Positions 31,360-43,300 of a DNA stretch of 64,000 nt are shown piece by piece. The notes beneath the pieces were generated by a model that saw only the letters and a list, made by a program, of their open reading frames with translations, had not been told where the DNA came from and did no database searches. Position numbers and translations under genes: made by a program. This DNA is from Crotalaria pallida (lineage: Eukaryota; Streptophyta; Magnoliopsida; Fabales; Fabaceae). How positions within the stretch are numbered: the stretch's first letter is position 1; the number at the start of each line of letters is the position of its first letter. Where the stretch lies: positions 43,156,206 through 43,220,205 of the forward strand of contig CM075650.1 in the NCBI GenBank assembly GCA_037953625.1, read 5' to 3'.

Positions 31360-31872
31360 AGCCCCCCAAGCTCGTATAGGCTCGAAGAGCCTGTGCTGAG
31401 CTTCTGAGAGTTGTTGGTAACATAAAACATTGTTTGCAGGCGTGGTCTTCCGCTCGGAAGAGTGTTGCGAATGGTTGATAGTGCTCTTTTGTGCTCGGAT
31501 GATGAAACTGAACGAGTACCCCGATCTCGAACCGAGTTCCCGCGGGGGGATCTGCCACAAGCTCGGTGAGGCAAGCTCGGTGAGGCTCATCTCGAACCGA
31601 GCACAAGCTCGGTGAGGAACATCTCGAACCGAGTACAAGCTCGGTGAGGCTCATCTTGAACCGAGTGCAAGCTCGATGAGGTACATCTCTAACCGAGTTC
31701 CCGCGGGGGAATCCGCCACAGGCTCGGTGAGGCTCATCTCGAACCGAGTACAAGCTCGGTGAGGAACATCTCGAACCGAGTTCCCGCGGGGGGAGTTCCA
31801 GAATGGATTTGGGGATGCTCCGAGATGAGGGTGATGAATTTATGAGTGTAGTCAAAGTCGAATTGGACTATT
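31360..31872 (-). repeat. Left interior of T: purine tract and 32-bp tandem repeats
   Basis: Minus-strand purine tract AGCTTGGGGGGCT is at about 31360-31372, next to the LTR. At about 31526-31793 a GC-rich unit of about 32 bp (AGCTCGGTGAGGCTCATCTC, GAACCGAGTAC) is repeated, interspersed with three TTCCCGCGGGG(GG) islands. Long frames on both strands here result from the repeat and are not genes. CTATT at 31868-31872 is the TSD of Athila-2. Confidence 0.7.
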
Positions 31873-32997
31873 TGATGAGCATTTTATTTCCCATTTTTCC
31901 TTGCATTATTTTACTCCTATTATTTATACTTGTTGCCTATTTGACATTGTTTAGCTTGATTTAGTGATTTAGAGTTTATTGGACTATTATTCTGAATATT
32001 GTTTAATTTGGGATTATTTAGCCTAATTAATTCTATTTCTATTTTCAGGTCATATTTGGCACAAGGGCTTTTTGGACATTTTGGGAATGAAGATTTAATT
32101 TTGGAAGAGAAGATATATGATGAAGTGAAGATTGTAATCTATCTTTAGGATTAGTTGAGATTTAGTTATATCTTTTAAGATTTAGATTTTATCTTTAAGA
32201 TATTTTTAAATTTAATTTAGAGATAAGCTTTCCTTAGGATTTGGGCCCATGATTTAGGCCCGTTTTGTGATTTAAAAAAGCCAAATTCGTGTAAACCCTT
32301 GGGGAAACCTTCCATTCACGTTTTTTTTACATTCTCTCTCATAGAGAAGGCTTAGTTTTGCTCTCCAAGCTTGTGGAGGCTGCTAGGGTTTCTCTCTCTT
32401 CCCTTTTCTACACGTTTTTGGTATTTTTCTTCATGGAAGGCTAAACTCTTAGGTTAAATCCCTTTGGTAATGTATCACATACTCTTGAGGTTCTGTTCTT
32501 AATGCTATTTCGTTTTTATTCACTGTTTTCATGCTTATTGATATGTTATGGTTCGCTTAGTTCCATTCTATAGAGATAATCCATGTGTATGAATGCTTAA
32601 TTTATGCAAACTCGTAAAAACTCCATGCTTTGGCTTTTAATGCTTAATTAGAGGTTTGGGTTTTGGGGTGAGAATTGAATTTTCGCTTAGTATTTAATTC
32701 TCACGAGTTGGACAGTGAAGAGGAAAGAAATTGATCTTTCGTGACCGATGATAGAGTTGTGAACGCGAGCCAAAGGGGTTTATCCGCTTTTCCTTATCTG
32801 TTTCTTCGTTTTGATTTAATTCTGTTTTGATTTCAATTATTCAATATTCAATACAAAAAAAAACCCCCCCTGTTTTCTATGCATACTATGTGTTCGACCT
32901 TTTGCTTGATAAGATATTCCTTGGGAGACGACCTAGGAGTCACTTCCTAGTACTATACTTAAACTGTTTTTATTTGTATCGGGTACGGCCTCGATCA
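31873..32997 (+). repeat. 5' LTR of Athila-2
   Basis: TGATGAGCATTTTATTTCCC to GGCCTCGATCA. Contains a poly-C run near 32868. Confidence 0.92.
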
Positions 32998-33001
32998 AAT
33001 T

Positions 33002-33019
33002 TGGCGCCGTTGCCGGGGA
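33002..33019 (+). promoter_or_regulatory. Primer-binding site of Athila-2
   Basis: TGGCGCCGTTGCCGGGGA starts four bases after the LTR. This sequence is usually assigned to tRNA-Asp in Athila elements (from memory). Confidence 0.85.
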
Positions 33020-33684
33020 ATATCGGCTCTTGCCAAAGGTCATTAGTAGTTAGTTAGTGTCGTAGTTAGTATAGTTATTATAGTGTGTCCTGTCTGATTT
33101 AGGGTCTAGTAGTCAATTCTGATAACCGGTTGAAGTTGCACTGTTTGCTGTTTTGCTATTTTGTTGCAATTAGTGTATTTGATTGATTCTGTGGTTGCTA
33201 GTTCACATAGTTGTGGGTGGAATTTTTGCACGAAAATTTATATCCACACTACTTTTATCATATAAAAAGGTTTTGAGGCACCACGATCACTCAGATCATC
33301 ACTGGTTGTGAGTTCCAGAAAAATTTTCCAAGTTTTAGCAGCACTGTCTTCAAATCGTCGCAACTTTTGACCCGTAACTCGGAATTTGACGAATTTTATA
33401 TCAAATCGAAGGGAATTTTATGAATAATCTGATTTTTCTCACTTTGTCAGAAAACTCCTTCGTCTGGATCCTGAAAAAGCCGTTTTACTATTTCTTTTTT
33501 ATTTTACAAGTTTTATTTTCTTAGTTTTTGGTCTCTGATTTAATTGTTTGACTTGGTTCCCTTTTGAATTTTGTCCTCAAACTTTTTGTGGTATGTTTTC
33601 ATGATTTTAGGGTGCTGAAAAAAATAAAGAAAAAAATTTTAAAAAATAAAAAAATTTTGTTGCCTATTTTGGTCATGTATATTA
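33020..33684 (+). other. 5' leader of Athila-2
   Basis: About 0.66 kb between PBS and the coding frame. It is AT-rich, with an A-rich stretch just before 33660 and no gene. Confidence 0.6.
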
Positions 33685-36600
33685 GTGACAGTTTGCTATG
33701 CTACATGGTGTTCTGTTCAGTACATGACTAGGGGCAACCCAAGCTACTTTCATCCATATAACCCTGAAATTGATAGAACTTATCACAGACTAGTTAGACA
33801 AAATAGGAACCAGTCCATAGGTAGTGAGTCTATTGAGTCTTTACATAGTGAGTCTGCTTCTTTTTCTTCTATTCCTATAAATTCTGATTCTTATTCTGAT
33901 TCTTATTCTGATTATTCTGAAAATATGGCTCAACCTCCACCACGTGAGAGGACATTGAGGGAGCTGGCTGCACCTGATTTCACTATTGAAGATTTGTGCA
34001 TCCAGTATCCCGATGACCCGTATGAGCTAAGGTCTGGACTAATTCATTTGTTGCCCAAGTTTAATGGTCTTGCAGGTGAGGATCCTCATAAACATCTCAA
34101 GCAGTTCCATATTGTCTGTGCTACTATGAAACCACATGATGTGCAAGAGGATCATGTTTGTCTTAAGGCATTCCCACACTCCCTAGAGGGGCAAGCCAAG
34201 GATTGGTTGTACGATCTGGCCCCTGGTTCTATCACAGTCTGGGATGACCTGAAGAGGGCATTTTTGGAGAAATTCTTCCCTGCATGCAGAACAACAGCAA
34301 TCCGAAAGGATATATCAGGCATCAGGCAACAAAGTGGAGAAAGTCTCTATGAGTATTGGGAGAGATTCAAGAGACTGTGTGCGAGCTGCCCCCACCATCA
34401 GATCTCAGAGCAGTTGCTTATTCAATATTTCTATGAAGGTCTCAACCTCATGGAGAGAAACATGCTTGATGCTGCAAGTGGTGGTGCCCTAGGAGACATG
34501 ACACCTTTAGAAGCCAGAGTCAAGATTGAGAAGATGGCTTCCAATTGTCAACAATTCCATGCAAGGGGCAACAGCGATGCAATCATAGTGAGAGGAGTGA
34601 ATGATGTTGGCACAAGTTCTGGTAAGGTTGAGAAGCTTGAACAGAAGATAGATTCACTTACAACTTTGGTCACTCAATTGGCCATCAACCAGAAGAAGTT
34701 GTCTCTGCCTGCTAGATTATGTGGCATATGCACATCCGCTGAGCACCCCACAGATGCATGCCCTTCTGTGCAGCAGCAGCCCATGACTGGTGCTGACCAA
34801 CCTGAGGCATATGCCGCCAACATCTTCAACAGTAGAAATCAGCAGCCACAGAACTTTGATCTCTCTACCAATAGATACAACCCTGGTTGGAGGAACCATC
34901 CCAACCTGAGATGGTCTGATCAGCAGCAACCTTCACAGGTTCAATTTCAGAACAATTCTAGACCACCATATGTACCTCCTCCAGTCCAGCAACAGAGACA
35001 ACAACAGGCTAATTCTGCACCACCAGCTCCTAGTACTGAGCAGCAGCCTTCATTGGAAGAGCTGATGAAACAGATGACCATGCAAAATCTCCAATTCCAA
35101 CAGGAAACTAGAGCATCCATTCAAAGACAAGAGGCCTCCATTCAATCTTTGACCAATCAGATGGGACAGATGGCAACAGCAATCAACACTATGCAATCTC
35201 AGAATTCTAACAAGTTGGCATCCCAAACAGTGATCAATCCAAACCAGAATGTGAATGCCATTAGTCTAAGGTCAGGGAAGCAGATTGTCACACCCACACC
35301 AGAATCTGACCTCAACAAAGATGATCTAGTTTCAACCAACAAGAAGAGCCAAATGGTCGAGGAGAGTGAGCACACAAGTACCAGAAAATCCCCTCCAGCT
35401 CAGCCTTCCACAAGAACAACACCTGCTGCTGCCCAACAACCACCCCCTATTCCTCTTCCTTTCCCACCAAGGGGGGTGACTCAAAGCAAGAAAATGGAAG
35501 AGATTGACAAAGAGATACTTGACACATTCAGGAAGGTGGAAGTCAACATACCCCTTCTTGATGCAATCAAGCAGATTCCAAGGTATGCAAAGTTCTTGAA
35601 GGATCTATGCACACACAAACGGAAGCTCAAGGGCAATGAGAGGATCAGCATGGGAAGAAATGTCTCTGCTCTTATAGGTAAACCCGTCCCTCATATTCCT
35701 GAAAAGTGTAAGGATCCTGGAACTTTCTCTGTGCCTTGTATCATAGGTAATACTAAATTTGAGAATGCTTTGCTAGATTTAGGAGCATCTATTAATGTTA
35801 TGCCTATGTCTGTTTTCAAGTCTCTTTCACTTGGACCCCTTCAACCTACGGGTGTGGTTATTCACTTGGCAAATAGATCTACTGCCTACCCCGCAGGTTT
35901 GATAGAGGATGTCCTGGTTCGGGTTGAAGAGCTTATCTTTCCTGCTGATTTTTATATTCTTGATATGGAAGAGGACACCTCTCGTAGTGCTGTCCCTATC
36001 ATATTAGGGAGACCATTTTTGAAAACAGCCCGAACCAAGATAGATGTGCATGCAGGTACACTTTCCATGGAATTTGATGACAGTGTGGTTCGATTCAATA
36101 TTTTTGATGCTATGAAACATTTTTCTGATGACCACTCTGTTTTTCATGTTGACTTGATTGATGATCTGATTGATGAGCATGTTCTAGACTTTTTGCATGA
36201 TTATGATTTGCCATCTTTCACTAGCTCATTTACTTGTTCTGCATGTTCTGATTCCGAAATGTGCACTGCATGCATTGAAATTGACCAGTTTTTAAATTCT
36301 GCTACTGCATCTGTTGATTCATATGATATAGATTCAGATCATGCTAACCCCATTTCTGTTTTGCATGAGTCTAATTCACTTGTTCAGGTGCAGGCGGCAG
36401 AATCCAATTCTGCTGCTCCTTTAGTTCCATCTGTGATGCAGGCACCTTTATTGGACCTGAAGCCCCTTCCTCCTCATCTCAAATATGCTTACTTGGAGGC
36501 TGAGCAGAAACTTCCAGTGATCATCTCTACCTCCCTTTCTGTTGCTCAAGAGAAGCAACTGCTGGATGTGATTAGAGCAAACAAAAGGGCAATAGGATGG

Positions 36601-37752
36601 ACTTTGGCAGACATACCTGGTATTAGCCCCTCCATGTGCATGCATCGGATTTTATTGGAGGATGGGGCTAAACCAGTGAGACAACCCCTGAGACGGTTGA
36701 ACCCCCAGATTCTTGATGTGGTGAAGAAAGAGGTCACCAAGCTGCTGCAAGCTGGCATTATCTACCCCATTTCAGACAGCACTTGGGTAAGCCCGGTTCA
36801 AGTAGTTCCCAAGAAGTCTGGGGCGACAGTTGTCAAAAATGAGAAGGATGAGCTGATTCTCACTAGAGTGCAGAACAGTTGGAGAGTCTGCATTGATTAT
36901 AGGAAGCTCAACCAGGCGACCCGCAAGGATCACTTTCCTCTTCCCTTCATTGATCAGATGTTGGAGCGCCTGGCAGGTAAATCTCACTATTGCTTCTTAG
37001 ATGGTTTCTCTGGTTATTTCCAAATCTGTATTGCACCAGAGGACCAACATAAGACTACATTTACCTGTCCTTTTGGTACATTTGCTTATAGGAAGATGCC
37101 TTTTGGCCTATGCAATGCTCCTGGCACTTTTCAAAGATGTATGATGAGTATTTTTAATGACTTACTTGAGCATTGCATAGAGGTCTTCATGGATGATTTT
37201 AGTGTATATGGTTCCTCTTTTGATGCATGTCTTGATAGTTTGTCTAAGGTGCTTAATAGGTGCATTGAGACTAACCTTGTCTTGAATTTTGAAAAATGCC
37301 ATTTTATGGTAGAACAAGGCATAGTCTTAGGGCACATTATTTCGCATAAGGGCATAGAGGTTGACCCTGCTAAGCTGCATGTAATATCACATTTGCCTTA
37401 CCCCTCTTGCGTGCGAGAGGTGCGTTCTTTTCTTGGCCATGCAGGTCTCTATCGCAGGTTTATTCAGAACTTTAGCTCAATTTGCAGAAAGGAATTCTTG
37501 GTTGGTCAAAAAGTGTTGCTCTACAACTCTAGGCTTGGACTCATGAGTGGAAAGCTCCGCTCTAAATGGATTGGACCGTTTGTAGTCACCCAGGTGTTTC
37601 CTTATGGCACTGTGGAGATCAAGAGTGAGTCCACAGACAAGAGCTTCAAAGTCAATGGTCACCGACTCAAGCCTTTCCTCACTACCCCTTCTTTGGATGA
37701 TGCACCTGTGGAGGAAGCCTCATTGTTCGACCCCATTTTTGACCCACCATGA
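33685..37752 (+). CDS. gag-pol: Fused Gag-protease-RT-integrase-tail polyprotein of Athila-2
   Basis: Single 1355-residue frame. The start may be 33685 or the in-frame ATG at 33724 (MTRGNPSYFHPYNPEIDRT). The Gag core spans about residues 110-290 (LEGQAKDWLYDLAPGSITVW), with a CX2CX4HX4C knuckle near 349-362, then Pro/Gln-rich and coiled-coil stretches. Retropepsin LLDLGASINVMP is near 694 and IILGRPFLKTARTKIDVHAG further on. RT extends to about 1264 with WRVCIDYRKLNQ, LDGFSGYFQI and FMDDF near 1170. At 37474-37482 the frame jumps from RT (YRRFIQNFS) straight to the integrase C-terminus (RKEFLVGQKVLLYNSRLG), deleting about 1.6 kb relative to Athila-1 but keeping the frame. Confidence 0.92.
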   Translation: MTVCYATWCSVQYMTRGNPSYFHPYNPEIDRTYHRLVRQNRNQSIGSESIESLHSESASFSSIPINSDSYSDSYSDYSENMAQPPPRERTLRELAAPDFTIEDLCIQYPDDPYELRSGLIHLLPKFNGLAGEDPHKHLKQFHIVCATMKPHDVQEDHVCLKAFPHSLEGQAKDWLYDLAPGSITVWDDLKRAFLEKFFPACRTTAIRKDISGIRQQSGESLYEYWERFKRLCASCPHHQISEQLLIQYFYEGLNLMERNMLDAASGGALGDMTPLEARVKIEKMASNCQQFHARGNSDAIIVRGVNDVGTSSGKVEKLEQKIDSLTTLVTQLAINQKKLSLPARLCGICTSAEHPTDACPSVQQQPMTGADQPEAYAANIFNSRNQQPQNFDLSTNRYNPGWRNHPNLRWSDQQQPSQVQFQNNSRPPYVPPPVQQQRQQQANSAPPAPSTEQQPSLEELMKQMTMQNLQFQQETRASIQRQEASIQSLTNQMGQMATAINTMQSQNSNKLASQTVINPNQNVNAISLRSGKQIVTPTPESDLNKDDLVSTNKKSQMVEESEHTSTRKSPPAQPSTRTTPAAAQQPPPIPLPFPPRGVTQSKKMEEIDKEILDTFRKVEVNIPLLDAIKQIPRYAKFLKDLCTHKRKLKGNERISMGRNVSALIGKPVPHIPEKCKDPGTFSVPCIIGNTKFENALLDLGASINVMPMSVFKSLSLGPLQPTGVVIHLANRSTAYPAGLIEDVLVRVEELIFPADFYILDMEEDTSRSAVPIILGRPFLKTARTKIDVHAGTLSMEFDDSVVRFNIFDAMKHFSDDHSVFHVDLIDDLIDEHVLDFLHDYDLPSFTSSFTCSACSDSEMCTACIEIDQFLNSATASVDSYDIDSDHANPISVLHESNSLVQVQAAESNSAAPLVPSVMQAPLLDLKPLPPHLKYAYLEAEQKLPVIISTSLSVAQEKQLLDVIRANKRAIGWTLADIPGISPSMCMHRILLEDGAKPVRQPLRRLNPQILDVVKKEVTKLLQAGIIYPISDSTWVSPVQVVPKKSGATVVKNEKDELILTRVQNSWRVCIDYRKLNQATRKDHFPLPFIDQMLERLAGKSHYCFLDGFSGYFQICIAPEDQHKTTFTCPFGTFAYRKMPFGLCNAPGTFQRCMMSIFNDLLEHCIEVFMDDFSVYGSSFDACLDSLSKVLNRCIETNLVLNFEKCHFMVEQGIVLGHIISHKGIEVDPAKLHVISHLPYPSCVREVRSFLGHAGLYRRFIQNFSSICRKEFLVGQKVLLYNSRLGLMSGKLRSKWIGPFVVTQVFPYGTVEIKSESTDKSFKVNGHRLKPFLTTPSLDDAPVEEASLFDPIFDPP

Positions 37753-39251
37753 TTTAGGGAGTCTTCTTTTCTCCTTCTTTACTACTTTTATTCCACTTGT
37801 CTATATCTGTCTGATTCTGCTATTTGTTTTACATTGAGGACAATGTGTGATTTAAGTGTGGGGGGGAGAGTAGTTTAGGTTGCATATTTTTGCTTTGATT
37901 TTTTAGGTTTTGCTAAGTTTTGGGCATTTTCTTGCATGTTTTTGCTTCATTTTAGTAGAGTCTTGGTATCTTGTGTCTGAATTCATGCATTTCTGTGTGT
38001 AAAGTTGCTTTTGATAATTAAGAGGTGGTAACACTGTGATAGAATTGTCCCTTTTGTGAGGATTTGAGCCTTAATTGTGGGTGGATTGCTATATATGTCA
38101 CCTAATTTTTCTTTCATGTGTGATTGCACTCTGGATTACTTGCACTCTAGAACTTGACTTGACTCTTGTTGATACTTGATATTCCCATGCACATTTTGAA
38201 ATGATTTAGGCATTGTTTTTTCTTGAATAAGCCACTAGCCATATGAGCCTACCTTGAATGAATTTATCCTTTGATAGCCCCTTTGAGCCTTTATATCCCT
38301 TTTCTTTGTTCTTTAGCTCATTACAAGCCTATGACTGAAAAACCATGATTGTCCTAACCTTAGGGAATGTTGGAGCTTTGGAATTGTTTTGGGAATGGGT
38401 ATTAAGTAAGCGAGGGTGCTTTGTTCTTCATCTCTTGTGAGTTCTGGGTTTTGCCTCTATGGTCGGTGATGTAATTATGGCTTTATCTCATTATGCCATT
38501 TTTATTGTTTCTTCTTTTCTTTCGTTCATGAAGTTCTGCAATGTAATGCAATTCAAAAAAAAAAAGAAAAAAAAAGAAGAAGAAGAAGAAGAAGAAGAAA
38601 AAGAAAAAAAATGGAATAAAAGGTTGATTGAGGCATAGAGGATTGGAATTAGAGGTTGTTGTTATGTTTATCATTTCATTTTGGGGTGGATTGTGCTTAT
38701 TTTTTTTTACTTGTTCCCCATTGCTCCTCTATTCCCTGGGTTTTAGCTACATTTCCCATATTTTTATCCTACCTTGTCCTTGGCCCCATTACAACCCTGA
38801 AAAGACCTTTTGATCTTAATGTGCATGTGTTTTGATTGTTGATGTTAGAGGCTTGTCAAGCTTATGGTTGTGTTTGTTTTTCATGATGTGCCTTGAGTGT
38901 AAACACTGATTAACCTTAAACACTTGAGTGTAAACACTATTGAGTGATCCTTGTGAGTTTCTATCACCTTTGTGACTACCCTCTTGATGTCATTGGTTTT
39001 CTTTGCATATTTGAAATAATTGGATGATGTTCATGGATGCCTTGATTCTTTGGTCCTTATTTTCTTCATGTGCTCGATTTTGCCCATTTCTTTGCATTTC
39101 CTAGAATTCATTGTGAAGTATGTAATCTCTTAGGTTTGCATTCATTAGTTTTAGTAATCTTTTTACATGATTCACTTTGGTGCATATTGATTTTCTCAGT
39201 CCTAATTCTTAGTTTTGCCCAGGAGTGCAAAAGGATAAGTGTGGGGGTATT
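37753..39251 (+). other. Athila-2 non-coding 3' region with two polypurine tracts
   Basis: The internal tract is at 37851-37870 and the terminal tract AAAAGGATAAGTGTGGGGG at about 39229-39247, before the LTR. An A/AAG-rich run is at 38554-38612. There is no env-like frame; the short frames are not shared with Athila-1. Confidence 0.75.
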
Positions 39252-40352
39252 TGATGAGCATTTTATTTCCCATTTTTCCTTGCATTATTTTACTCCTATT
39301 ATTGATACTTGTTGCCTATTTGACATTGTTTAGCTTGATTTAGTGATTTAGAGTTTATTGGACTATTATTCTGAATATTGTTTAATTTGGGATTATTTAG
39401 CCTAATTAATTCTATTTCTATTTTCAGGTCATATTTGGCACAAGGGCTTTTTGGACATTTTGGGAATGAAGATTTAATTTTGGAAGAGAAGATATATGAT
39501 GAAGTGAAGATTGTAATCTATCTTTAGGATTAGTTGAGATTTAGTTATATCTTTTAAGATTTAGATTTTATCTATAAGATATTTTTAAATTTAATTTAGA
39601 GATAAGCTTTCCTTAGGATTTGGGCCCATGATTTAGGCCCGTTTTGTGATTTAAAAAAGCCAAATTCGTGTAAACCCTTGGGGAGACCTTCCATTCACGT
39701 TTTTTTTACATTCTCTCTCATAGAGAAGGCTTAGTTTTGCTCTCCAAGCTTGTGGAGGCTGCTAGGGTTTCTCTCTCTTCCCTTTTCTACACGTTTTTGG
39801 TATTTTTCTTCATGGAAGGCTAAACTCTTAGGTTAAATCCCTTTGGTAATGTATCACATACTCTTGAGGTTCTGTTCTTAATGCTATTTCGTTTTTATTC
39901 ACTGTTTTCATGCTTATTGATATGTTATGGTTCGCTTAGTTCCATTCTATAGAGATAATCCATGTGTATGAATGCTTAATTTATGCAAACTCGTAAAAAC
40001 TCCATGCTTTGGCTTTTAATGCTTAATTAGAGGTTTGGGTTTTGGGGTGAGAATTGAATTTTTGCTTAGTATTTAATTCTCACGAGTTGGACAGTGAAGA
40101 GGAAAGAAATTGATCTTTCGTGACCGATGAAAGAAATTCCGCTTTTCCTTATCTGTTTCTTCGTTTTGATTTAATTCTGTTTTGATTTCAATTATTCAAT
40201 ATTCAATACAAAAAAAAACCCCCCCTGTTTTCTATGCATACTATGTGTTCGACCTTTTGCTTGATAAGATATTCCTTGGGAGACGACCTAGGAGTCACTT
40301 CCTAGTACTATACTTAAACTGTTTTTATTTGTATCGGGTACGGCCTCGATCA
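39252..40352 (+). repeat. 3' LTR of Athila-2
   Basis: Same termini as the 5' LTR. A 24-bp deletion lies near 40130 (GATGAAAGAAATTCCGC). Confidence 0.92.
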
Positions 40353-40357
40353 CTATT

Positions 40358-43300
40358 GTTTTAAAAGTCACGTCATTTTCAAGGAGACATCCATTTATGC
40401 GCTTGCCATGGTGAAAGCCGAAAGGCTTGTGCCAATGTATGCTGGCACGACTCAAACTGTTATTTGAAGTTCAAAGTGTGCCAAGATTATCACCAATTGG
40501 ACCGTAACGTTTACAAGGGATTGCTTGTCGGAATGACAACCTTAGCCGAGGTGTATTCCTCGATCCGCGATGTATTGGGCCAGATATGAGCCGAGAGGCT
40601 TTGAGCCGAGAGGCTAAGCCAAGCTATCGGGTCGCAATCCTCGTTTTCACTTGTAGCCTCGCCGATCTGGCCGGCTAACCGAGATCATGGGCAAGTGCGT
40701 AAAAACATGATCCGAAGTGAGTGAGTTTAACATATGTCCTTAATGAGGACGGTAAATGATCAATTTGGTGCCTCATGGGACGTGGTGGTCCTCTTTGGCA
40801 CGACATTTGATCACGAGTAACTTATGCATCACATAATACCAGTACGGCCAATGTCACGATGTATACGCCTCATCACATACTAGTCCCCTACTCGGTAAAG
40901 CCTGAAAAGGCTTGTGTCGAGTTCATAGGGTCTGTGAAACGCTCGGGATCAAAGTGGGCCTCGGACTCGGTATAGGTCCGAAAGCTCGGTGAGAGGTTCT
41001 AAAGATGTGGCGCGAAGGCACCCAAATATAACCGGAGCATCTTCTGCTCAGGGCTTTACAGTTCTTCTCGGATTATTTTAAAGAGTCGGAGTCCATTCTA
41101 TCCGCCGAGCAGTAAGCTTCATGGCCAAATAAGGTCACTCCAGTAGAAGTCATCGAAAGTTTATCGAGCTGATGAAGCGGGCGAGGATGTCGAGAAGGGA
41201 AAGAATGAAGCCGAGGAAGCAAGAACAGATAGAGAAGGCAAGCTGATAGATTATCATAATAACAAAGAGATGATGAAGCGGCCGAGGATGCCGAGGAGGG
41301 AAAGAATGAAGCCGAGGAAGCAAGAACAGGTAGAGAAGCCAAGGACGACCGTTTCCCTTGTCGTAACTGTTTAGTCAACTTCAATTGTTGAACCCCTCTT
41401 GACTCCGAGTAATTAGGGCGAAGGCAAGCTGATCGATCATAATAATAAATTTGAAGCAAACCATTACTCCATTGCATAACCAACCCCCTTTCTCGCTAAA
41501 GCCTGAAGAGGCTTGTGCCGAGTTAAGAAGTCCTTTAAGGTGTGATAGTCGTTTTCCGCCAATTAGATCGTGTTCATCCAAGCCTCTTTGAGAGACTGTC
41601 GGATTCAGATCTGTGTAGGCGAACGCTGAGCGAAGGCTGAATATTTGCGAGTTGTGGGTGTGGAATTAGCAGTGTGGTTCCTCGGAGATGCTGGGATCCG
41701 ACTTAGATCACTGGGTGTTGGCACTGCGGATCGTTCTACCAAATAGGTAAGGTCGCGATGGTGCGCAAACCAAGGAAAAATTGATCGGCAACCGGTGTGA
41801 AGGCTTGAATTAAGTTGGGTCGTCATACTCGGACTCGAATTAATCATAGGTCATCATGCTCGGCAGATTCGATCGTTATGTTTGTACCTTTTTATGATGT
41901 ATAAAAATGACAATTAGAATATCAAGTAATAGATGATATGTAATGACATTAATTAGCAAAGTATGAATTAATTCACTGTTAATTACGGTTATTATCTAAG
42001 ATAACATTTGTCACGTGGTAAGTGATTCAATAGTAATGATTATGACAGTTACACCATAAAATTGAAATAATATTAATGGGGTAATGAGAAAGATCCTTCC
42101 CTGTCAGTCCTCGTGTTTAGACCATTTCTGAATGTTGATATGCCCGACACCCTCTTGGCAGTGAGGCGTTTCCTCTTTTATTGTTGGAATGGGCGGTTGC
42201 CTAGTACTTTTCATCCTCTTCCTACCAAAAACCCTGTATGCCGTTATGGACAAGTCATTGTGTAGCACTTGTGTGAGCAAGGCCGAGATCCCGAGGAGGG
42301 ATCTTGACAACGATCGTCTTTGGCTCTAAGTGACCGTGAGAGGCAAGGGTGTCGTGGCAGAGGGTACGAGGATGTTGTAGGCTTTGGTCGTGTTATTTGA
42401 AGCGGGAATCCGAGTAGTGACGTTGAGGTCATGATAAATTTAAATGGTCACAGTAAGCATGTGTAATAGAGGAGACAACCATGTCATCATGAGATTTTGC
42501 CGAACCCTGTTAAAGGCGCTGTAATATTAGATGCCCATCGTGACTGAGTAGTCTAGCACCGATTAATTTGAGGACATCTTTGGTGGTCGGGAGCTCGAAA
42601 TAGGCCTTTTAGAGAAATGAGCCATCATAATCGTACCTCGCATGTGTAAACAAAATTAATAATTGGTAATCGTCGTTATTTAACAATTTATAACAATTAT
42701 ATAACGATAATAACAATTATTTGGCAAAGACACGATGTATAATACCAGTATAGAGGTAGTATGATTTTAATAATATCACACATAATAAACATAATAATGA
42801 CAATTATTGGAGATTAAATGCTAGTAAATCCTGCAAGATTGTCTACGAAAAGATGCATGATGTATCACGCGCAATAATTGTAATGATAATTATTAGGCAA
42901 TTAATAAATGACATGTAATCAAATTAATCATGCGCTAACGAGTGATATTGGCAATTGAATAAAAAGGTTACTTCCCTGTTTTGAGGAACGAGTTGTTGTT
43001 GTTGTCCACGTTCTTCTTCTTCTTCTTCTTCTTCTTCTTTTTTTGTTAGGGCCTGTTGAGGCCCTTTTTTTTTGTTTTTGGGCCTGATTAGGCCCCTTTT
43101 TTTTTTGGTTTAGGCCCGATGAGGCCTGTAAAACCTTTTTATTTTTTTTTATTTTTTTTTGTTTTTGGGCCTGATTAGGCCCTTTTTTTTTATATTGGGC
43201 TGGTTGGCCCGTTCCCTTTTGAACCCTAGGGCAGCTGCTGCTTGCACTCGCTGCAGGCTCCACGCCAACAGCGTGGCGGCGGTGATTGTGGCAGCCACGG

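Larger units (their letters stand above)
31873..40352 (+). mobile_element. Athila-2: young Athila element with internal pol deletion
   Basis: 8.48 kb, TSD CTATT at 31868-31872 and 40353-40357. It has LTRs of 1125 and 1101 bp, a PBS, one long gag-protease-RT frame, two polypurine tracts and no env-like ORF. By eye the LTRs differ by about four substitutions and one 24-bp deletion, which indicates a recent insertion. RNase H and the integrase core are missing, so it needs Pol in trans. Confidence 0.93.

Noticed and set aside
31284..31855. Overlapping Arg/Ser-rich frames on the minus strand
   Set aside because: Generated by the 32-bp GC-rich tandem repeat; the three overlapping frames repeat the same words.
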